Below are positions 20,434 to 40,210 of a stretch of DNA of 64,000 nt, in pieces. The position numbers were made by a program, and so were the translations under genes. The stretch's first letter is position 1. Each line of letters opens with the position of its first letter. Under the pieces are notes generated by a model. That model had not been told where the DNA came from. It saw only the letters and a program-made list of their open reading frames with translations, and ran no database searches. The DNA is from Prochlorococcus sp. AG-402-C22 (GTDB taxonomy: Bacteria > Cyanobacteriota > Cyanobacteriia > PCC-6307 > Cyanobiaceae). The DNA is taken from positions 24,310-88,309 of the forward strand of contig QCHO01000004.1 of NCBI GenBank assembly GCA_003279535.1, read 5' to 3'.

Positions 20434-20793
20434 TTAATGCTTATTCATTCTTGGTGGTTTTCCAAATGATTGAAACATATCCCTATCAAGACTATTCTCT
20501 AAATCATCCAATTCTTCGAACTTTACCCAGTGAATACAATCAACAGGGCAAGTATCTATTGCTTCCTGTATCACATCAACACTATCTCCATCTTGTCTTA
20601 TTGCACGGCTTCTGCCATGAAATTCATCAACTAAGAAAGTATTTGAAGCCACGTGTACACAGTATTTACAACCAATACACTTAGCTTCATCAACCCATAC
20701 AGCTTTTTCAGCTAATTGACCACCTAGTACAGGCTCAAAGCCTGTAATTTCTATATTTTTTTCAAAATTATCAAATGGATCGGTAAAATCCAT
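20434..20793 (-). CDS. Bacterial-type [4Fe-4S] ferredoxin (Fed7-like)
   Basis: CIGCKYC...CPVDC cluster motif; next to DUF1257 gene. Confidence 0.88.
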   Translation of the reverse strand: MDFTDPFDNFEKNIEITGFEPVLGGQLAEKAVWVDEAKCIGCKYCVHVASNTFLVDEFHGRSRAIRQDGDSVDVIQEAIDTCPVDCIHWVKFEELDDLENSLDRDMFQSFGKPPRMNKH

Positions 20794-20802
20794 AATTCGG
20801 CA

Positions 20803-21195
20803 TTAATTATCCCACTTGGTTAAGACCAATTCGATTGAACCGTCATTTTGGTTTTTTTGTTCTACTATTTGATAACCATCCTCTTTTGTTTTAGAAATAA
20901 TTGTTTGATAAGCATACATTTGAGTAACTTTAGAAATAAATCTTTCAACTGGAATCTCAAATTTCCATAAATCCAGATCAGTAACTAATTCATAAGTATT
21001 TGAATTATTGTCCCATTTAAATCCAACTTTAGTATCACCAGGTAAATTCATGCTTATATCGACAGCCGTAAACTTACCTCTATAACCTTTAACAAACTTT
21101 TCTTCTTGATTGATGGTATAACCTAGGTTATTTAAGGCCTTAATTAATGGCTCTGCTTCTTTAAGATGCGTTTTAATAGTACTAAAATGTGACAT
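20803..21195 (-). CDS. ycf35: DUF1257 protein (Ycf35)
   Basis: MSHFSTIKTHLKEAEPLIKALNNLGYTI... C-terminal VTQMYAYQTIISKTKEDGYQIVEQ typical of Ycf35. Confidence 0.85.
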   Translation of the reverse strand: MSHFSTIKTHLKEAEPLIKALNNLGYTINQEEKFVKGYRGKFTAVDISMNLPGDTKVGFKWDNNSNTYELVTDLDLWKFEIPVERFISKVTQMYAYQTIISKTKEDGYQIVEQKNQNDGSIELVLTKWDN

Positions 21196-21397
21196 TAGAT
21201 TCTTTGTTAAATTGTTTTAAGTTTTCATTTTGATTAGAGATGAAAGCATCAGATGTTTTAGCCTTAACTGTTACTTCGCCGAGAGCATCTTCGAGATTTT
21301 TTGTAGCTTCATTACATGAATGACCTGTAAATCCCTCGACAGTCTCTTCAACTCTTCCGTCTTGATGAATTTTGAATCTCAATGTTTTTTGAGGCAT
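21182..21397 (-). CDS. DUF2997-family small protein
   Basis: MPQKTLRFKIHQDGRVEETVEGFTGHSCNEATKNLEDALGEV; likely start at 21397 rather than the ORF-track 21466; overlaps ycf35 by 14 nt. Confidence 0.8.
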   Translation of the reverse strand: MPQKTLRFKIHQDGRVEETVEGFTGHSCNEATKNLEDALGEVTVKAKTSDAFISNQNENLKQFNKESNVTF

Positions 21398-21547
21398 TAA
21401 ATTCAAGTACCGAGTACTTTTTACTTTATATAGAATAACGAAAATTTTTTGTTTCAGTTGGTACAAGTTAATTAATTTTAATTTTTATATTGAATATCTG
21501 ATAAATAAATTTTTTCGATAGCTTCCTGAAAAAAAAATTAAAGCTAT

Positions 21548-22315
21548 TTAATTATAAAAACCTTGCATCCCCATTGAATCTAGAGCAGTTTTTGCTTCTT
21601 CCATAACGGATGGCTCTTTATCGAAAAGAGCTATTTTGGTACATTCATCAACGAAACATTCTTGAAATGTATTATTTAATTTTTCAAACAACCTACACAA
21701 TGACCAAATGCAATTACTCCTGACACCTGATTCATTATCTATTTTTAAACTTATTAAAAGCTGTTCTGCTGCTAATTCTGCGTTTTTGGAAGAAACATTT
21801 CCAATTTCAGCTAAAGAACTAGATGACCATAGCCTTACTGCAGCTACGTCATTTTTTAAAGCATTTATTAATGGCTTCAAAACAATTGGGTTATCATAAT
21901 TAGCTAAGCTCCATGCAGTAGCTCTTCTGACATACGCGTTATCATCAGTCTCCAAAAGACTGACAAGTTTCTGGACCGCGCTGGGGCATGGATTACGGCC
22001 TAAAGCATATACAGCACTCATTCTCTCAACAGGACAAGGTTGATCAAGTAATGGTAATAAAAGAGGGAAAGATCTTGGATCTCTATATTCACAAAATATT
22101 CTTAAGCCCTGTATTCTCTCTTCTCTGTTACCTTCTAGCATTTTTAAAGCTTCATTGCACTCTTGAGTTATATTTAAACCTTTTGAAAAATTATCTTCAT
22201 CAATTTGCTCTAAAGGATCTATTTCAATCTCTAAAGCCAATTCTCTGGCCAAAACATCTGGGTCAACTGCAATTTCAGCTAAGCTTTCTTTGTTAGGATC
22301 CTTATTTTTTGTCAT
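21548..22315 (-). CDS. HEAT-repeat protein
   Basis: Repeated VRRATAWSLANYDNPIVLKPLINAL-type HEAT/PBS-lyase units. Confidence 0.85.
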   Translation of the reverse strand: MTKNKDPNKESLAEIAVDPDVLARELALEIEIDPLEQIDEDNFSKGLNITQECNEALKMLEGNREERIQGLRIFCEYRDPRSFPLLLPLLDQPCPVERMSAVYALGRNPCPSAVQKLVSLLETDDNAYVRRATAWSLANYDNPIVLKPLINALKNDVAAVRLWSSSSLAEIGNVSSKNAELAAEQLLISLKIDNESGVRSNCIWSLCRLFEKLNNTFQECFVDECTKIALFDKEPSVMEEAKTALDSMGMQGFYN

Positions 22316-22333
22316 TTTCTAAAACTAAAAATA

Positions 22334-22480
22334 TTAATTCATGGGGGCAGGCGACATCATATCTCCTGGCAACCAAATTCTTGCGCTGACTGCTAAAAAG
22401 GCAATCCCAAAAAGTGCGACGATAGCGAAAGGTAAAATTTTCGTCTTGATAAAACCCAAAGATTCTAAATTAATTAACAC
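22334..22480 (-). CDS. Small single-TM protein, absent from supplied ORF track
   Basis: Manual translation from a GTG: (M)LINLESLGFIKTKILPFAIVALFGIAFLAVSARIWLPGDMMSPAPMN*; one hydrophobic helix. Confidence 0.55.
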   Translation of the reverse strand: MLINLESLGFIKTKILPFAIVALFGIAFLAVSARIWLPGDMMSPAPMN

Positions 22481-22528
22481 AATAATAACCTGTTTAATAG
22501 ACTTTTAAAAAATTTTTCTTAGAAAATA

Positions 22529-23587
<1,059 letters not shown>

Positions 23588-23604
23588 TTAGTTCAAAACT
23601 ATTT

Positions 23605-23781
<177 letters not shown>

Positions 23782-23811
23782 CTAGTAACTAAAAATAATA
23801 TTAGATAATAT

Positions 23812-27939
<4,128 letters not shown>

Positions 27940-27946
27940 TTAAAGA

Positions 27947-29878
<1,932 letters not shown>

Positions 29879-29890
29879 TTAATTGAGTAT

Positions 29891-32800
29891 TTAATCTTCC
29901 TCATATTCAGAGGTTCCAAGTGATTCATACGTTGGCCTCGATGGAGTATTCCTTCTCGGATTTATATCTTGCATTAAATCTACCTCTTTACCTTCATCTG
30001 TATAAACCCCAATATCAAGACCTAGAGATTGTAATTCTCTCATAAGAACTTTAAATGACTCAGGAGTACCGGGCCTAGGGATAGGTTTACCTTTTACGAT
30101 TGCATTTAGAGCTTCATTTCTTCCTTGCATATCATCAGATTTAACTGTTAATAGTTCTTGAAGAGTATAGGCAGCTCCATAAGCTTCAAGAGCCCAAACT
30201 TCCATTTCTCCAAGCCTTTGTCCACCTTGCTGAGCTTTACCACCTAATGGTTGTTGAGTAACCAAAGAGTAAGGTCCAGTAGATCTTGCATGAATTTTAT
30301 CATCTACCAAATGTACTAACTTAAGAAAGTGAGAGTATCCAACCGCTACTGGCTGGTCAAATGGTTCACCTGTTCTACCATCCTTGAGTAATAACTTTCC
30401 AGGATCTTCAGGATTGTAAACCCAAGATTTACCAGGTTGTTTTGAAGCCTCCTCTAAAAATGCTTGGACAGTCTGATGTGATTTTTCAGCACCATACATT
30501 TCATCAAATGGGACGACTTTAACCCTGCAATTTAAATTAGAGGCTGCCCAGCCCATCAATAGTTCAAAAACTTGGCCTACATTCATCCTACTCGGAACTC
30601 CTAGAGGATTAAGTACTATGTCTACAGGTGTTCCATCAGGTAAATAAGGCATATCTTCTCTTGGTAGGATTCTACTTATAATTCCTTTATTTCCATGCCT
30701 TCCAGCCATTTTGTCTCCGACTTGGATTTTCCTTCTCTGGGCTACATAAACCCTAACAACCATATTGGCCCCCGGAGGTAACTCATCACCTTGTTCTCGG
30801 GTGTAAATGCGTACATCCAAAACCCTTCCCTTTTCAGTTTTAGGAACCCTTAGAGAGTTATCTCTAACATCTCGAGCCTTTTCACCAAAAATAGCTCTCA
30901 AAAGTTTTTCTTCAGGAGGTTGGTCTGATTCACCTTTTGGAGTAACTTTACCAACAAGAATATCTCCACTCTCGACAAAAGCGCCAATCCTAATTATCCC
31001 CATTTCATCAAGATTGTTCAAGCTTTCTTCAGAGATATTAGGAATCTCTCTTGTAATTTCTTCAGGTCCTAACTTTGTTTGTCTTGCCTCAATTTCATAT
31101 TTTTCAATATGGACTGATGTATATAAATCATCAGTTACCATCCTTTCGCTTACTAGAATTGCATCTTCGTAGTTGTAACCCTCCCATGGCATATATGCAA
31201 TTAGGACATTCTGGCCTAGTGCTATTTCTCCACCTTCACATGCCGATCCATCTGCTAACACTTGTCCAGATATAACTTGATCTCCAATTTTTACTATAGG
31301 TCTTTGATTTAAGCAGGTATCTTGATTAGATCTTTGATATTTTTGAAGATAATGAAAATGTTCATTACCATCCTTATCCTTAACAACTATCTCATTAGCG
31401 TCTACGTAAGATACAGTCCCATTAACTTTTGTTATGGGAACCATCCCCGAATCTCTAGCAACTTGAGATTCTAAACCTGTCCCTACTAAAGGACGTTCTG
31501 GCCTAAGCAATGGAACAGCTTGGCGTTGCATATTAGAACCCATAAGAGCTCTATTAGCATCATCATGTTCCAAAAAAGGAATTAGTGAAGTCGCTACTGA
31601 AATTACTTGAACGGGGGAAAGCTGAACATAATCAACTTGATGTGGAGGTACTTTCTCAAAATCTTGTCTGTATCTTACTGGTATTAGATCTGCAAGTATA
31701 TTTCCATCCTTATCGGTTGCCACATCTCCTGGTGCTACCCTGCACTCATCTTCTAAATCAGCAGATAAATAAACAGGATTTCCTTCTTTGTTGACTTTAC
31801 CGTTATTTACTTCCCAAAAAGGAGTTTCGATAAAACCATACTCATTTACTCTCGCATGGGTAGCTAAAGAATTTATAAGTCCTGCATTAGGACCTTCAGG
31901 AGTCTCAATAGGACATAATCTTCCATAATGTGAAGGATGAATATCTCTTACCGCAAAACCTGCTCTTTCTCGCGTTAAACCTCCAGGACCTAAAGCAGAA
32001 ATTCTTCTTTTATGTGTTAGTTCAGCCAAAGGATTAGTTTGATCCATAAATTGACTTAATTGACTAGAACCAAAAAACTCTTTTATGGCAGCAACCAAAG
32101 GCTTTGGGTTGACTAGTTGAGCGGGAGTGAGAGAATCTGTTTCCCCAACAGTCATTCTTTCTTTAATAATCCTTTCTAAACGATTGAGGCCAACCCTTAC
32201 TTGATTTTGTAGAAGTTCCCCTACAGATCTAACCCTTCGATTACCAAGGTGGTCAATATCGTCCAAACTCGCACCACCAATATCCAATTCTAGGTTAATT
32301 AGATAATCAATAGTTGAAAGAACATCTTCATGGGTAAGTGTTCTCACATCATCTGGCACTGTAAGCCTCAATTTTTTATTGATTTTATATCTACCAACTC
32401 GGCCTAAATCATATCTTTTGGGATCAAAAAATCTGCTGTGTAACAGTTGTTGTCCGCCAGAAACAGAGGGTGGTTCACCAGGACGTAGCTTCTTGTAAAG
32501 CTCAAGTAAAGCCTGATCTTCTGAATTTATACCCTCGTCATTGGCTGAATCAATAGAGCTTTGATAAAACTCAGGATGCCTAAGTTTATCGATTACATCA
32601 TTATCAGAAAGGCCCATCGCTCTCATAAGGACATGAGCATTAATTTTTCTAGTTTTATCAACCCTGACATAAAGTAAATTATTTTTGTCAGTCTCAAATT
32701 TTAACCATGCTCCTCTATTTGGAATAACACTTGCGTTATAAGTTCTTCTACCATTTTTATCCTGCTCATCTTTAAAATAGACCCCTGGACTTCGAACAAT

Positions 32801-33184
32801 TTGATTAACAATTACTCTTTCAGCACCATTAATTATGAAAGTTCCTCTTTCAGTCATTAATGGTAATTCCCCAATAAATACTTCTTGTTCTTTAATTTCT
32901 CCTGTCTCTTTATTTATTAATCTGCAAGTTACATACATTTGAGAAGCAAATGTAGCATCTCTTCTTTTTGCTTCCTCTACATCATGTCTAGGTCTTTTTA
33001 ACCTGTATTCTTCACCAATAAAATGTAATTCTAATTTACCTGTGTAATCAGAAATGGGGGAAAAGTTTTGTAATTCCTCTATTAAACCTTTTTCCAAAAA
33101 CCATTTAAAGCTTGCTCTTTGTACTTCAACTAAATCTGGTAGATAAGTAGCTGTTTTTGCTACCTGTAAAGCGCTACTGCTCAT
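29891..33184 (-). CDS. rpoB: RNA polymerase beta subunit
   Basis: [34 protein letters not shown]. Confidence 0.98.
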   Translation of the reverse strand: MSSSALQVAKTATYLPDLVEVQRASFKWFLEKGLIEELQNFSPISDYTGKLELHFIGEEYRLKRPRHDVEEAKRRDATFASQMYVTCRLINKETGEIKEQEVFIGELPLMTERGTFIINGAERVIVNQIVRSPGVYFKDEQDKNGRRTYNASVIPNRGAWLKFETDKNNLLYVRVDKTRKINAHVLMRAMGLSDNDVIDKLRHPEFYQSSIDSANDEGINSEDQALLELYKKLRPGEPPSVSGGQQLLHSRFFDPKRYDLGRVGRYKINKKLRLTVPDDVRTLTHEDVLSTIDYLINLELDIGGASLDDIDHLGNRRVRSVGELLQNQVRVGLNRLERIIKERMTVGETDSLTPAQLVNPKPLVAAIKEFFGSSQLSQFMDQTNPLAELTHKRRISALGPGGLTRERAGFAVRDIHPSHYGRLCPIETPEGPNAGLINSLATHARVNEYGFIETPFWEVNNGKVNKEGNPVYLSADLEDECRVAPGDVATDKDGNILADLIPVRYRQDFEKVPPHQVDYVQLSPVQVISVATSLIPFLEHDDANRALMGSNMQRQAVPLLRPERPLVGTGLESQVARDSGMVPITKVNGTVSYVDANEIVVKDKDGNEHFHYLQKYQRSNQDTCLNQRPIVKIGDQVISGQVLADGSACEGGEIALGQNVLIAYMPWEGYNYEDAILVSERMVTDDLYTSVHIEKYEIEARQTKLGPEEITREIPNISEESLNNLDEMGIIRIGAFVESGDILVGKVTPKGESDQPPEEKLLRAIFGEKARDVRDNSLRVPKTEKGRVLDVRIYTREQGDELPPGANMVVRVYVAQRRKIQVGDKMAGRHGNKGIISRILPREDMPYLPDGTPVDIVLNPLGVPSRMNVGQVFELLMGWAASNLNCRVKVVPFDEMYGAEKSHQTVQAFLEEASKQPGKSWVYNPEDPGKLLLKDGRTGEPFDQPVAVGYSHFLKLVHLVDDKIHARSTGPYSLVTQQPLGGKAQQGGQRLGEMEVWALEAYGAAYTLQELLTVKSDDMQGRNEALNAIVKGKPIPRPGTPESFKVLMRELQSLGLDIGVYTDEGKEVDLMQDINPRRNTPSRPTYESLGTSEYEED

Positions 33185-33333
33185 CCAAGAAAACCTGAGA
33201 TTATGTGAGATTTACTATTTACTTTTAACTTACTCAAAAATTAACTGTTTAACTTTTATTTTGATACGAAATCAAGCATAAGATCTCGATTTCAACAAAA
33301 ATTCAATTAAATAAAAAACTATAAAAATTGTGC

Positions 33334-33355
33334 TTAATGGTTTGAAATCCATTAA
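33334..33355 (-). terminator. Candidate hairpin/terminator between tatD and rpoB
   Basis: TTAATGG-TTTGAAAT-CCATTAA perfect 7-bp stem; on the minus strand it is followed by U-rich sequence (GCACAATTTTTATAGTTTTTT). Confidence 0.3.
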
Positions 33356-33428
33356 CTGAAAAAGTTAAAACAAAAAATTCAAGAAAAAATTCCAGTAATT
33401 CCTTATCTTAGCAGCTTCAGTGTCAATT

Positions 33429-34217
33429 TTACAAGTTAAATTTAAACAAATCTTCAGCATTCTGAGATGACTCTTTCGCAATTGTAATTAATTCCGTAGA
33501 TCTTAAGTGTGCCATAAAATTAGCTACATTTTCGACAAATGAAGGTTCATTTCTTTTGCCCCTATGCGGTACTGGGGCTAAAAATGGTGAGTCAGTTTCA
33601 ATTAAGTATTTATCACTAGGGACTAGTTTGGCACACTCATGAATTTCTTGTGCTTTTGGGAAAGTCACTATTCCACTAAAACTGATATAAAAACCAAGAT
33701 CTAAGAACTCCATCATTTCTTTTGGGGTTCCTGTCCAACAATGAAGAACACCTTTAGGACATTTACCTTTTTTAGAAAGGTCATCACATATTTCGATCAT
33801 TTCATTGGCAGCATCTCTGCAATGGATAATTACCGGTAATTCGAGTTCGCTAGCTAACTCCATTTGGGGAATAAGAGCATCAATTTGCTGAGTCTTATTT
33901 TCACTTTTAAAAAAATCCAAGCCTAATTCCCCAATAGCGACAACTCTTCTATCTTCTTGAGCTGACCTTCTTAAAAGAGATTTGGAACTTGGGTCCCATT
34001 TATTTGCTTCTAGCGGATGCAAACCCACTGAATAATAAATTTCCCTAAATTCATGGGATAATTTTTTTAACTTAGGAATTTCTGCTAATTCACAACAAGC
34101 ATGAACTAATTTTTTTACACCTTTTGAACGCAATCTTAGAACAACGTCTTCTAGATCTTTCTCAAAATTTTCAAATATTAAATGACAGTGAGAGTCTATG
34201 AGTTCAATATCGCTCAT
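33429..34217 (-). CDS. tatD: TatD-family metal-dependent hydrolase
   Basis: LIDSHCHL, YSVGLHP, GELGLDF, IIHCRDA, ETDSPFLAP. Confidence 0.96.
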   Translation of the reverse strand: MSDIELIDSHCHLIFENFEKDLEDVVLRLRSKGVKKLVHACCELAEIPKLKKLSHEFREIYYSVGLHPLEANKWDPSSKSLLRRSAQEDRRVVAIGELGLDFFKSENKTQQIDALIPQMELASELELPVIIHCRDAANEMIEICDDLSKKGKCPKGVLHCWTGTPKEMMEFLDLGFYISFSGIVTFPKAQEIHECAKLVPSDKYLIETDSPFLAPVPHRGKRNEPSFVENVANFMAHLRSTELITIAKESSQNAEDLFKFNL

Positions 34218-34234
34218 AATTATGATCTGTCTTT

Positions 34235-34528
34235 TTACTTAGTGGTGAGAGTATTTTTTACAAAATTGTTTATTTTTGATTTTTTATTAGCCCCGGTATT
34301 CTTGTGAAGAACATTTTTTTTAACTGCTTTATCAATTAAACTAAAAGCTTTATTAAGACTTGTTGTCACTAAATTTTTATTATCTTCATTTGGATCCTTT
34401 TTATATTTTTCACAATTTTCTAAAGTTTTTTTTGTCAAAGTTCTTACTGTAGATTTGTATGATTTATTAATTAAACGATTTCTTTCGGCAATTTGTATTC
34501 TCTTTTTTGCTGATTTGTTATTGGCCAC
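34235..34528 (-). CDS. rpsT: 30S ribosomal protein S20
   Basis: MANNKSAKKRIQIAERNRLINKSYKS. Confidence 0.97.
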   Translation of the reverse strand: MANNKSAKKRIQIAERNRLINKSYKSTVRTLTKKTLENCEKYKKDPNEDNKNLVTTSLNKAFSLIDKAVKKNVLHKNTGANKKSKINNFVKNTLTTK

Positions 34529-34649
34529 AGAGGGTACATAAATAGAAGATCCTCATCATAACAAATAAATCGACTACTAATCAATCATATATAATTTAAA
34601 CAGGTAACAAAATAGGGTCTTAAGCCTTTCAATTTGAAAAATTAAGTAT

Positions 34650-35936
34650 ATGAAGATCTTAAATAATGAACAAGATGCGATCCAAGAATTAAAAAGGATT
34701 TCTAGTCGAACCAATTCTGAAAACAATAAAAAGATAAATGCAATTGTCGAAGAAATACTTCAAGAGGTAAAAACTTATGGAGATATTGCTGTAGAAAAAT
34801 ATACAAAAAAATTTGATGGTTTTAATCCTAACCCTATGCAAGTTAGCGCAAATGATTTAAAAGATGCATGGGACGAAATTGATGGAAATTTAAAGCGATC
34901 ACTTGAGTTGGCCCATAAAAGAATTAAAAAATTTCATGAAAAAGAAATTCCATCATCTTTCACTATAGAAGGTGAACATGGTGATACAGTCCAAAGGAGA
35001 TGGAAACCAGTAAAAAATGCAGGCATTTATATCCCTGGAGGTAGAGCGGCCTATCCCAGTACTGTATTAATGAATTCGATACCTGCAAAAGTAGCAGGAG
35101 TACAAGAAATAATTATGGTATCTCCTGGAAATAGAGAAGGGACTATAAACAAAACTGTTTTAGCTGCAGCTCATCTATCAGGAATCAATAAAGTTTTCAG
35201 AATTGGAGGAGCGCAAGCAATTGGTGCTTTAGCATTTGGTACAAATCAAATAGATAAAGTTGATGTTATTTCAGGTCCCGGGAATATCTATGTAACTACT
35301 GCTAAAAAACTAATTTATGGCTCCACAGGAATTGATTCATTAGCCGGTCCAAGTGAAATATTAATCATTGCAGATGAAACAGCTCAAAGCACTCATATAG
35401 CATCTGATTTACTAGCGCAAGCAGAACATGATCCTTTAGCTTCTTCTATACTTCTCACTACATCAATGGAACAGGCAAAAAAAGTTTTAGAAGAACTTTA
35501 TAAAAAAATAGATGATCATCCAAGAAAAGAAATTTGTATGCAATCAATAAAAAATTGGGGATTAATTGTTATTTGCGAAAATTATGATTCATGTATTGAG
35601 CTAAGCAATAACTTTGCTCCAGAGCACTTAGAAATTTTAACTTGTGATCCAAAAAAGATTCTTGAAGGTATAGATAATGCAGGAGCAATATTCTTAGGGA
35701 ACTGGACACCAGAAGCAGTTGGAGATTACCTAGCTGGACCAAATCATACTTTACCTACATCAGGCAATTCTAGGTTTAGCGGTTCCTTAGGTGTTGAAAC
35801 TTTTATGAAAAACACTTCAATAATAGAATTTACTGAAGAAAGTTTAAGAGTTAACAGTCTTGATATTATTAATCTTGCTAAAAGTGAGGGTTTACATAGT
35901 CACGCTAATTCAGTACAAATAAGATTTCAAGATTAG
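34650..35936 (+). CDS. hisD: Histidinol dehydrogenase
   Basis: [44 protein letters not shown]. Confidence 0.97.
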   Translation: MKILNNEQDAIQELKRISSRTNSENNKKINAIVEEILQEVKTYGDIAVEKYTKKFDGFNPNPMQVSANDLKDAWDEIDGNLKRSLELAHKRIKKFHEKEIPSSFTIEGEHGDTVQRRWKPVKNAGIYIPGGRAAYPSTVLMNSIPAKVAGVQEIIMVSPGNREGTINKTVLAAAHLSGINKVFRIGGAQAIGALAFGTNQIDKVDVISGPGNIYVTTAKKLIYGSTGIDSLAGPSEILIIADETAQSTHIASDLLAQAEHDPLASSILLTTSMEQAKKVLEELYKKIDDHPRKEICMQSIKNWGLIVICENYDSCIELSNNFAPEHLEILTCDPKKILEGIDNAGAIFLGNWTPEAVGDYLAGPNHTLPTSGNSRFSGSLGVETFMKNTSIIEFTEESLRVNSLDIINLAKSEGLHSHANSVQIRFQD

Positions 35937-36646
35937 CCAACTTTTGAGGGAGAGTAAACAACTGGAATATTTTTTTCAATTTTACCAACCAATACTTTGT
36001 CTGTTAGATCAACAAATAAACCGTTTTCTAATACTCCAGGTATATTGTTAATGCTCATTTCAATGTCTTTTGGATTTCTGATACCATCATTGAAAATTAC
36101 GTCTAAAATTAAGTTGCCTTGGTCAGTAACCACTGGACCAGCTTTTTTTGTAGCCATTCTTAAAGTAGAACTACCATTCATTTCTGAGATTACATCCTGA
36201 ACTTGCTTCCAAGCATTTGGGAGGACTTCTACAGGTAAAGGAAAAGATAGATTTAAGTTTTGCACGAGTTTAGTTTCGTCAACAACAATCAACAATTGGT
36301 TAGCTTTAGATGCTACCAACTTTTCTCTAACATGGCATGCTCCTCCTCCTTTTATTAATTGAAATCCGGGATCAACTTCATCTGCTCCATCAATAGCTAA
36401 ATCAATTTGAGAAACAGAAGCTAAATCGATAAGCGGTATATCGAGTTCAAGCGCTAAAACCTCTGATTGAAAGGAAGTTGCAACACCCCTTATGTTTTGC
36501 AATTTTCCTGAACGAATTTCTTGAGCGAGGCTTCTTATCATAAGAGCTGCTGTAGATCCTGATCCTAATCCGAGAATCATGTCACTCTTTACTTCCTTAA
36601 TTGCTGCATCAGCAACTATTTGTTTCATTTGAGTTTGTGAATCCAA
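35933..36646 (-). CDS. rpiA: Ribose-5-phosphate isomerase A
   Basis: [26 protein letters not shown]. Confidence 0.97.
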   Translation of the reverse strand: MDSQTQMKQIVADAAIKEVKSDMILGLGSGSTAALMIRSLAQEIRSGKLQNIRGVATSFQSEVLALELDIPLIDLASVSQIDLAIDGADEVDPGFQLIKGGGACHVREKLVASKANQLLIVVDETKLVQNLNLSFPLPVEVLPNAWKQVQDVISEMNGSSTLRMATKKAGPVVTDQGNLILDVIFNDGIRNPKDIEMSINNIPGVLENGLFVDLTDKVLVGKIEKNIPVVYSPSKVG

Positions 36647-36691
36647 AATCTTTTTTTTAAGGTTATAAATTATTAAATTTCAATGGGTGAT

Positions 36692-37822
<1,131 letters not shown>

Positions 37823-37982
37823 TTATTTAATGATTTTTGAATTTATTTCATAAATCTAATTGAAGAATTAGGTTATTGTTGTTTTTTTGTTTACATCCAT
37901 AAAATACGAATTTTTATATTTTTTATAGAAAAAAAACTTATATGTGCGAAAATTATTTTGAATAATTCATATATAAATAAAT

Positions 37983-38450
37983 TTGAATAAAGATAATAAA
38001 AGTAAACTAGAATCAATTCTGAAAAAAGTTGCTGATGAATGGAATTTCGAAATCTATAGTTTAAAAATACAAACTAATCAAAATCCAATAATTATTGAAG
38101 TTATTATAAAAAAAACTAATGGTGATGATATTTCACTTGATGATTGTGCGCTATTTAATACCCCAGCATCTGAAAAAATAGAAAATTCAAATCTTTTAAA
38201 TTGTTCTTATGTGTTAGAAATTAGTAGTCAAGGGGTCAGTGATGAATTAACCTCAGAAAGAGACTTCAAAACCTTTAAGGGTTTTCCAGTTAATGTTGAG
38301 TTAAACCAAAAGAATTCAAAAATAAAATTTCTTAATGGTTTACTTTATGAAAAGTCTAAAGATTATTTAGCCATTAACATAAAAGGTAAGATTAAAAAAA
38401 TCCCTTTTGATGAAGTACTAAAGATTAGTCTTTGTACATTAAAAGACTAA
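37983..38450 (+). CDS. rimP: Ribosome maturation factor RimP
   Basis: [26 protein letters not shown]; upstream of nusA. Confidence 0.9.
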   Translation: MNKDNKSKLESILKKVADEWNFEIYSLKIQTNQNPIIIEVIIKKTNGDDISLDDCALFNTPASEKIENSNLLNCSYVLEISSQGVSDELTSERDFKTFKGFPVNVELNQKNSKIKFLNGLLYEKSKDYLAINIKGKIKKIPFDEVLKISLCTLKD

Positions 38451-38486
38451 TTATTTTTCAACCATTATTCAATTTACCCATCATAG

Positions 38487-39890
38487 ATGGCATTAGTTAT
38501 TCTCCCAGGTTTAAACAATCTCATTGAAGACATTAGTGAGGAAAAAAAGTTACCTCCTAATATCGTGGAATTAGCCTTACGCGAAGCGTTATTAAAAGGA
38601 TATGAAAAATATAGAAAAACTTTTTACATTGGAATTAATGAAGATCCATTTGATGAAGAATATTTTAGTAATTTTGATGTTGGACTAGATCTTGATGAAG
38701 AAGGTTACAGGATATTATCTAGTAAAATAATTGTTGAAGAAGTTGAAAGCGAAGATCATCAAATATCTCTAGTAGAAGTTAAACAAGTTGCTGATGATGC
38801 TCAAATAGGGGACACAGTAGTTTTAGACGTTACTCCAGAAAAAGAGGATTTTGGGCGAATGGCTGCTTCAACAACAAAGCAAGTTTTAGCCCAAAAATTA
38901 AGAGACCAACAAAGAAAAATGATCCAGGAAGAATTTGCAGATTTGGAAGATCCTGTTTTAACTGCAAGAGTTATAAGATTTGAAAGACAATCAGTCATTA
39001 TGGGAGTTAGTTCGGGTATTGGTAGACCTGAAGTAGAGGCGGAACTCCCCAAGAGAGATCAATTACCAAATGATAATTACAGAGCAAATGCAACTTTCAA
39101 AGTATTTCTGAAAGAAGTTAGCGAAATAGCCAGAAAAGGGCCACAACTTTTTGTTAGTAGAGCAAATGCTGGTTTAGTAGTTTATCTATTTGAAAATGAA
39201 GTACCGGAAATTCAAGAAGGTACTGTAAAAATTGTTGCTGTTTCAAGAGAAGCAAACCCTCCTTCAAGAGCAGTTGGGCCAAGAACTAAAGTAGCTGTTG
39301 ATAGTATCGAACAAGAAGTTGATCCCGTAGGTGCCTGTATTGGAGCTAGAGGAGCAAGGATTCAACAGGTGGTAAATGAATTAAGAGGAGAAAAAATTGA
39401 TGTTATTAAATGGTCATCAGATCCAATACAGTATATTTTAAACTCTTTAAGTCCTGCGAAAGTCGATCTAGTAAGACTAGTGGACCCAGCAGGGCAACAT
39501 GCGCATGTTTTAGTGCCTCCTGATCAATTGAGTCTTGCAATTGGGAGAGAAGGTCAAAATGTAAGACTTGCCGCAAGATTAACTGGTTGGAAGATTGATG
39601 TTAAAAACTCACATGAATATGATCAGGAAGCAGAAGATGCTGCAGTCTCTGAATTAATCATTCAAAGAGAGGATGAAGAGAATCTTCAGAGAGAAGCTGA
39701 ACAAAGATTAGAAGCAGAACAAGCTGAGCGCGCTGCAGAAGATGCAAGATTAAGAGAGCTTTATCCGCTTCCTGAAGATGATCAAGAATATGGAGAAGAA
39801 CAATACGAAGAAGTTGCCTTTTCAGATAATGATCAATTAGAGACTCATCAAGATAGTGAAATATCATCCAAAGAGGAGAGAAAACGGTGA
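38487..39890 (+). CDS. nusA: Transcription elongation/antitermination factor NusA
   Basis: S1 and KH domains; DPVGACIGARGARIQQVVNELRGEKIDVI. Confidence 0.97.
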   Translation: MALVILPGLNNLIEDISEEKKLPPNIVELALREALLKGYEKYRKTFYIGINEDPFDEEYFSNFDVGLDLDEEGYRILSSKIIVEEVESEDHQISLVEVKQVADDAQIGDTVVLDVTPEKEDFGRMAASTTKQVLAQKLRDQQRKMIQEEFADLEDPVLTARVIRFERQSVIMGVSSGIGRPEVEAELPKRDQLPNDNYRANATFKVFLKEVSEIARKGPQLFVSRANAGLVVYLFENEVPEIQEGTVKIVAVSREANPPSRAVGPRTKVAVDSIEQEVDPVGACIGARGARIQQVVNELRGEKIDVIKWSSDPIQYILNSLSPAKVDLVRLVDPAGQHAHVLVPPDQLSLAIGREGQNVRLAARLTGWKIDVKNSHEYDQEAEDAAVSELIIQREDEENLQREAEQRLEAEQAERAAEDARLRELYPLPEDDQEYGEEQYEEVAFSDNDQLETHQDSEISSKEERKR

Positions 39891-40168
39891 TACAACAAGT
39901 CCCTGTTATGCGTATATGCATTTCATGTAGAAAAACATATGACAGAAAAGATCTTTTAAAGATTACCAAAGATCATAAGGAAGGCATTATGTTTCAAAAA
40001 GGAATGGGGAGATCAGCTTACATTTGCAAGTCTATAAAATGTTACTCAGATTCCAAGATCAGAAAAAAGCTTCAAAAAGCTTTAAAAACATTTTTAGAAC
40101 CTGAATTTATTGAAATTTTTGAAAAAGAAATTACAAGCTACAATGACCATCCCAATAAAGGAATATAA
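39887..40168 (+). CDS. ylxR: YlxR-family RNA-binding protein
   Basis: MRICISCRKTYDRKDLLKIT, GRSAYIC; between nusA and infB; ATG at 39908 is a possible alternative start. Confidence 0.88.
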   Translation: MIQQVPVMRICISCRKTYDRKDLLKITKDHKEGIMFQKGMGRSAYICKSIKCYSDSKIRKKLQKALKTFLEPEFIEIFEKEITSYNDHPNKGI

Positions 40169-40210
40169 TTAAAATAAATCCTCTTTTAAAAAGAGTACAA
40201 ATCAGATTAA

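Noticed and set aside
30807-31794. Plus-strand ORFs within rpoB (30807..31172, 31075..31275, 31585..31794)
   Set aside because: Antisense to a strongly conserved essential gene; compositions look like reverse-complement artefacts.
39658-39969. Minus-strand ORF across the nusA end and ylxR
   Set aside because: Antisense to the Glu-rich nusA tail; Leu/His-rich translation typical of a shadow ORF.
40181-40195. CTCTTT-TAA-AAAGAG hairpin between ylxR and infB
   Set aside because: Very short loop and AT-rich; no U tract; not enough to call a terminator or regulator.
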